This document shows, piece after piece, positions 63,579 to 64,000 of a stretch of DNA of 64,000 bases. The notes under the pieces are model-generated. The model was not told the DNA's origin. It was given only the letters and a program-made list of their open reading frames with translations, and made no database searches. The stretch's first letter is position 1, and each line of letters opens with the position of its first letter. Made by a program: the position numbers and the translations under genes. Source of the stretch: DASQPR01 sp963797605 (lineage in GTDB: Bacteria > Actinomycetota > Actinomycetes > Mycobacteriales > Micromonosporaceae); the NCBI GenBank assembly GCA_963797605.1, contig CAWCPX010000002.1:62001-126000 (forward strand), written 5' to 3'.

Positions 63579-63703
63579 GTCAGTTAGTTAGTAGTTCGCC
63601 CGCCGGTGGCGGCGGGACCCTGAGCGGGTCAAAATTGGACTCGGGTCGTCCGGTTGTCGTCGTCGTGTCTTGGCGCTGTTAGCCCGTCAGTTAGTAGTAC
63701 GCC
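63579..63703. repeat. Imperfect direct repeats in the IS110 left-end region
   Basis: GTCAGTTAG...TAGT-CGCC occurs at 63579-63600 and, four bases shorter with TAC for TTC, at 63686-63703. Between them are hairpins CCCGCC/GGCGGG (63599-63616) and GACCC/GGGTC (63616-63630). Confidence 0.55.
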
Positions 63704-63835
63704 GGGGATCGTGTCGACAGGCACCCGGAACTGTTTCTTTGAAGGACGTGTATCAGACTCTTCTGCCTGTGAGATCTCCCCGGACGGCCCGCCTGTGGCA
63801 ACACCCCCGAGGTCATGGGAGGAGGCGCAGCGGCG

Positions 63836-64000
63836 ATGGACACGATCCACGAACGGTGCGCAGGGATCGACATCAGCAAGACCGATGTGAAAGTCAGTAT
63901 CCGTGTCCCCAACGGCGTGCGGCGACGCAAGGAAACCCGCACGTTCACGACGATGACAAATGATCTGCTCGCGATGCGGGACTGGCTGCTGGCCGAGCGG
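63836..64000 (+). CDS. IS110-family transposase (recombinase), 3'-truncated by window edge
   Basis: The ATG at 63836 follows GGGAGGAGG at a distance of about 12 bases and opens a frame to the window end, 55 codons. It begins MDTIHERCAGIDISKTDVKV, where GIDISK holds the first acidic residue of the RuvC-like DEDD domain of IS110 recombinases. FTTMTNDLLAMRDWLLAER then matches the conserved helix. The C-terminal Tnp_20 domain lies outside the window. Such enzymes use a bridge RNA from the element's end to choose donor and target. Confidence 0.88.
   Translation, partial: MDTIHERCAGIDISKTDVKVSIRVPNGVRRRKETRTFTTMTNDLLAMRDWLLAER

Larger units (their letters stand above)
63579..64000 (+). mobile_element. 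IS110-family element, left end (cut by window)
   Basis: The structured non-coding segment before the transposase and the N-terminus of an IS110 protein mark the left part of the element. The exact left boundary is unknown because IS110 elements lack inverted repeats. The rest lies beyond base 64000. Confidence 0.7.

Noticed and set aside
1..64000. CRISPR array, prophage or known defence island
   Set aside because: No regularly spaced repeats, cas genes, phage structural genes or recognisable defence genes were seen.

Overview
The window comes from a high-GC actinomycete (phylum Actinomycetota). The clearest marker is the run at 49.6-61.4 kb: crgA, a DUF881 gene, a class E sortase and pabA/trpG on one side, then the compact minus-strand operon fhaA-fhaB-pstP-rodA-pbpA-pknA-pknB headed by a tRNA-Leu(CAG). 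In actinobacteria this cell-envelope and division cluster usually lies near the chromosomal origin. FadE5, two c-di-AMP riboswitches on NlpC/P60 genes, a mycobacterial-type LexA box and class E sortase fit the same assignment. Genus cannot be fixed from the sequence; repeated 'LDTRxGxG' surface proteins suggest a soil Frankiales/Jatrophihabitans-like lineage, which is inference only.

Layout. 0-2.8 kb: a 5'-truncated unknown gene, an M23 lipoprotein and a Gly/Ser/Pro-rich membrane protein. 3.2-6.8 kb: a branched-chain 2-oxo acid (or pyruvate) dehydrogenase operon E1alpha-E1beta-E2 broken by about ten frameshifts. 7.4-8.8 kb: a proline-rich LppU-like membrane protein. 9.0-14.9 kb: an oligopeptide ABC importer (oppB, oppC, fused oppDF, oppA). 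15.2-21.1 kb: NHL/thioredoxin-like protein, PxpA, hemolysin III, SixA, FadE5. 21.4-27.5 kb: SpoIIE-type phosphatase, secreted TAP-like hydrolase, S10 carboxypeptidase, tRNA-Gly(CCC), CutA. 27.5-29.3 kb: an IS1182-like element with terminal inverted repeats. 29.5-31.3 kb: a MOSC-flavin reductase-ferredoxin fusion. 31.6-38.9 kb: two related secreted surface proteins flanking a hydrolase/MarR pair and a lipid kinase. 39.1-40.8 kb: DUF4395, a PPOX-fold protein and dCTP deaminase, the last two divergent around a candidate SOS box. 40.9-44.4 kb: two NlpC/P60 wall hydrolases, each behind its own c-di-AMP riboswitch, around a LamG-like secreted protein. 44.7-49.5 kb: two CNNM/CBS (CorC-type) membrane proteins separated by a 65-bp tandem repeat, and a large Fe-S oxidoreductase. 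49.7-61.4 kb: the division/cell-wall cluster. 61.5-63.5 kb: tRNA-Leu, sugar epimerase and WecG/TagA glycosyltransferase. 63.6-64.0 kb: the left end of an IS110-family element, cut by the window.

Two themes recur. First, peptidoglycan biology: M23, NlpC/P60, PbpA, RodA, PknA/B, PstP, CrgA and sortase. Second, many apparent frameshifts (roughly 25-30), concentrated before 44 kb and absent from 44.7-63.5 kb. Because they hit core genes such as dcd while leaving catalytic motifs and reading-frame content intact, I read most as sequence errors rather than decay; they are flagged gene by gene. I found no CRISPR array, rRNA, prophage or recognisable defence system.
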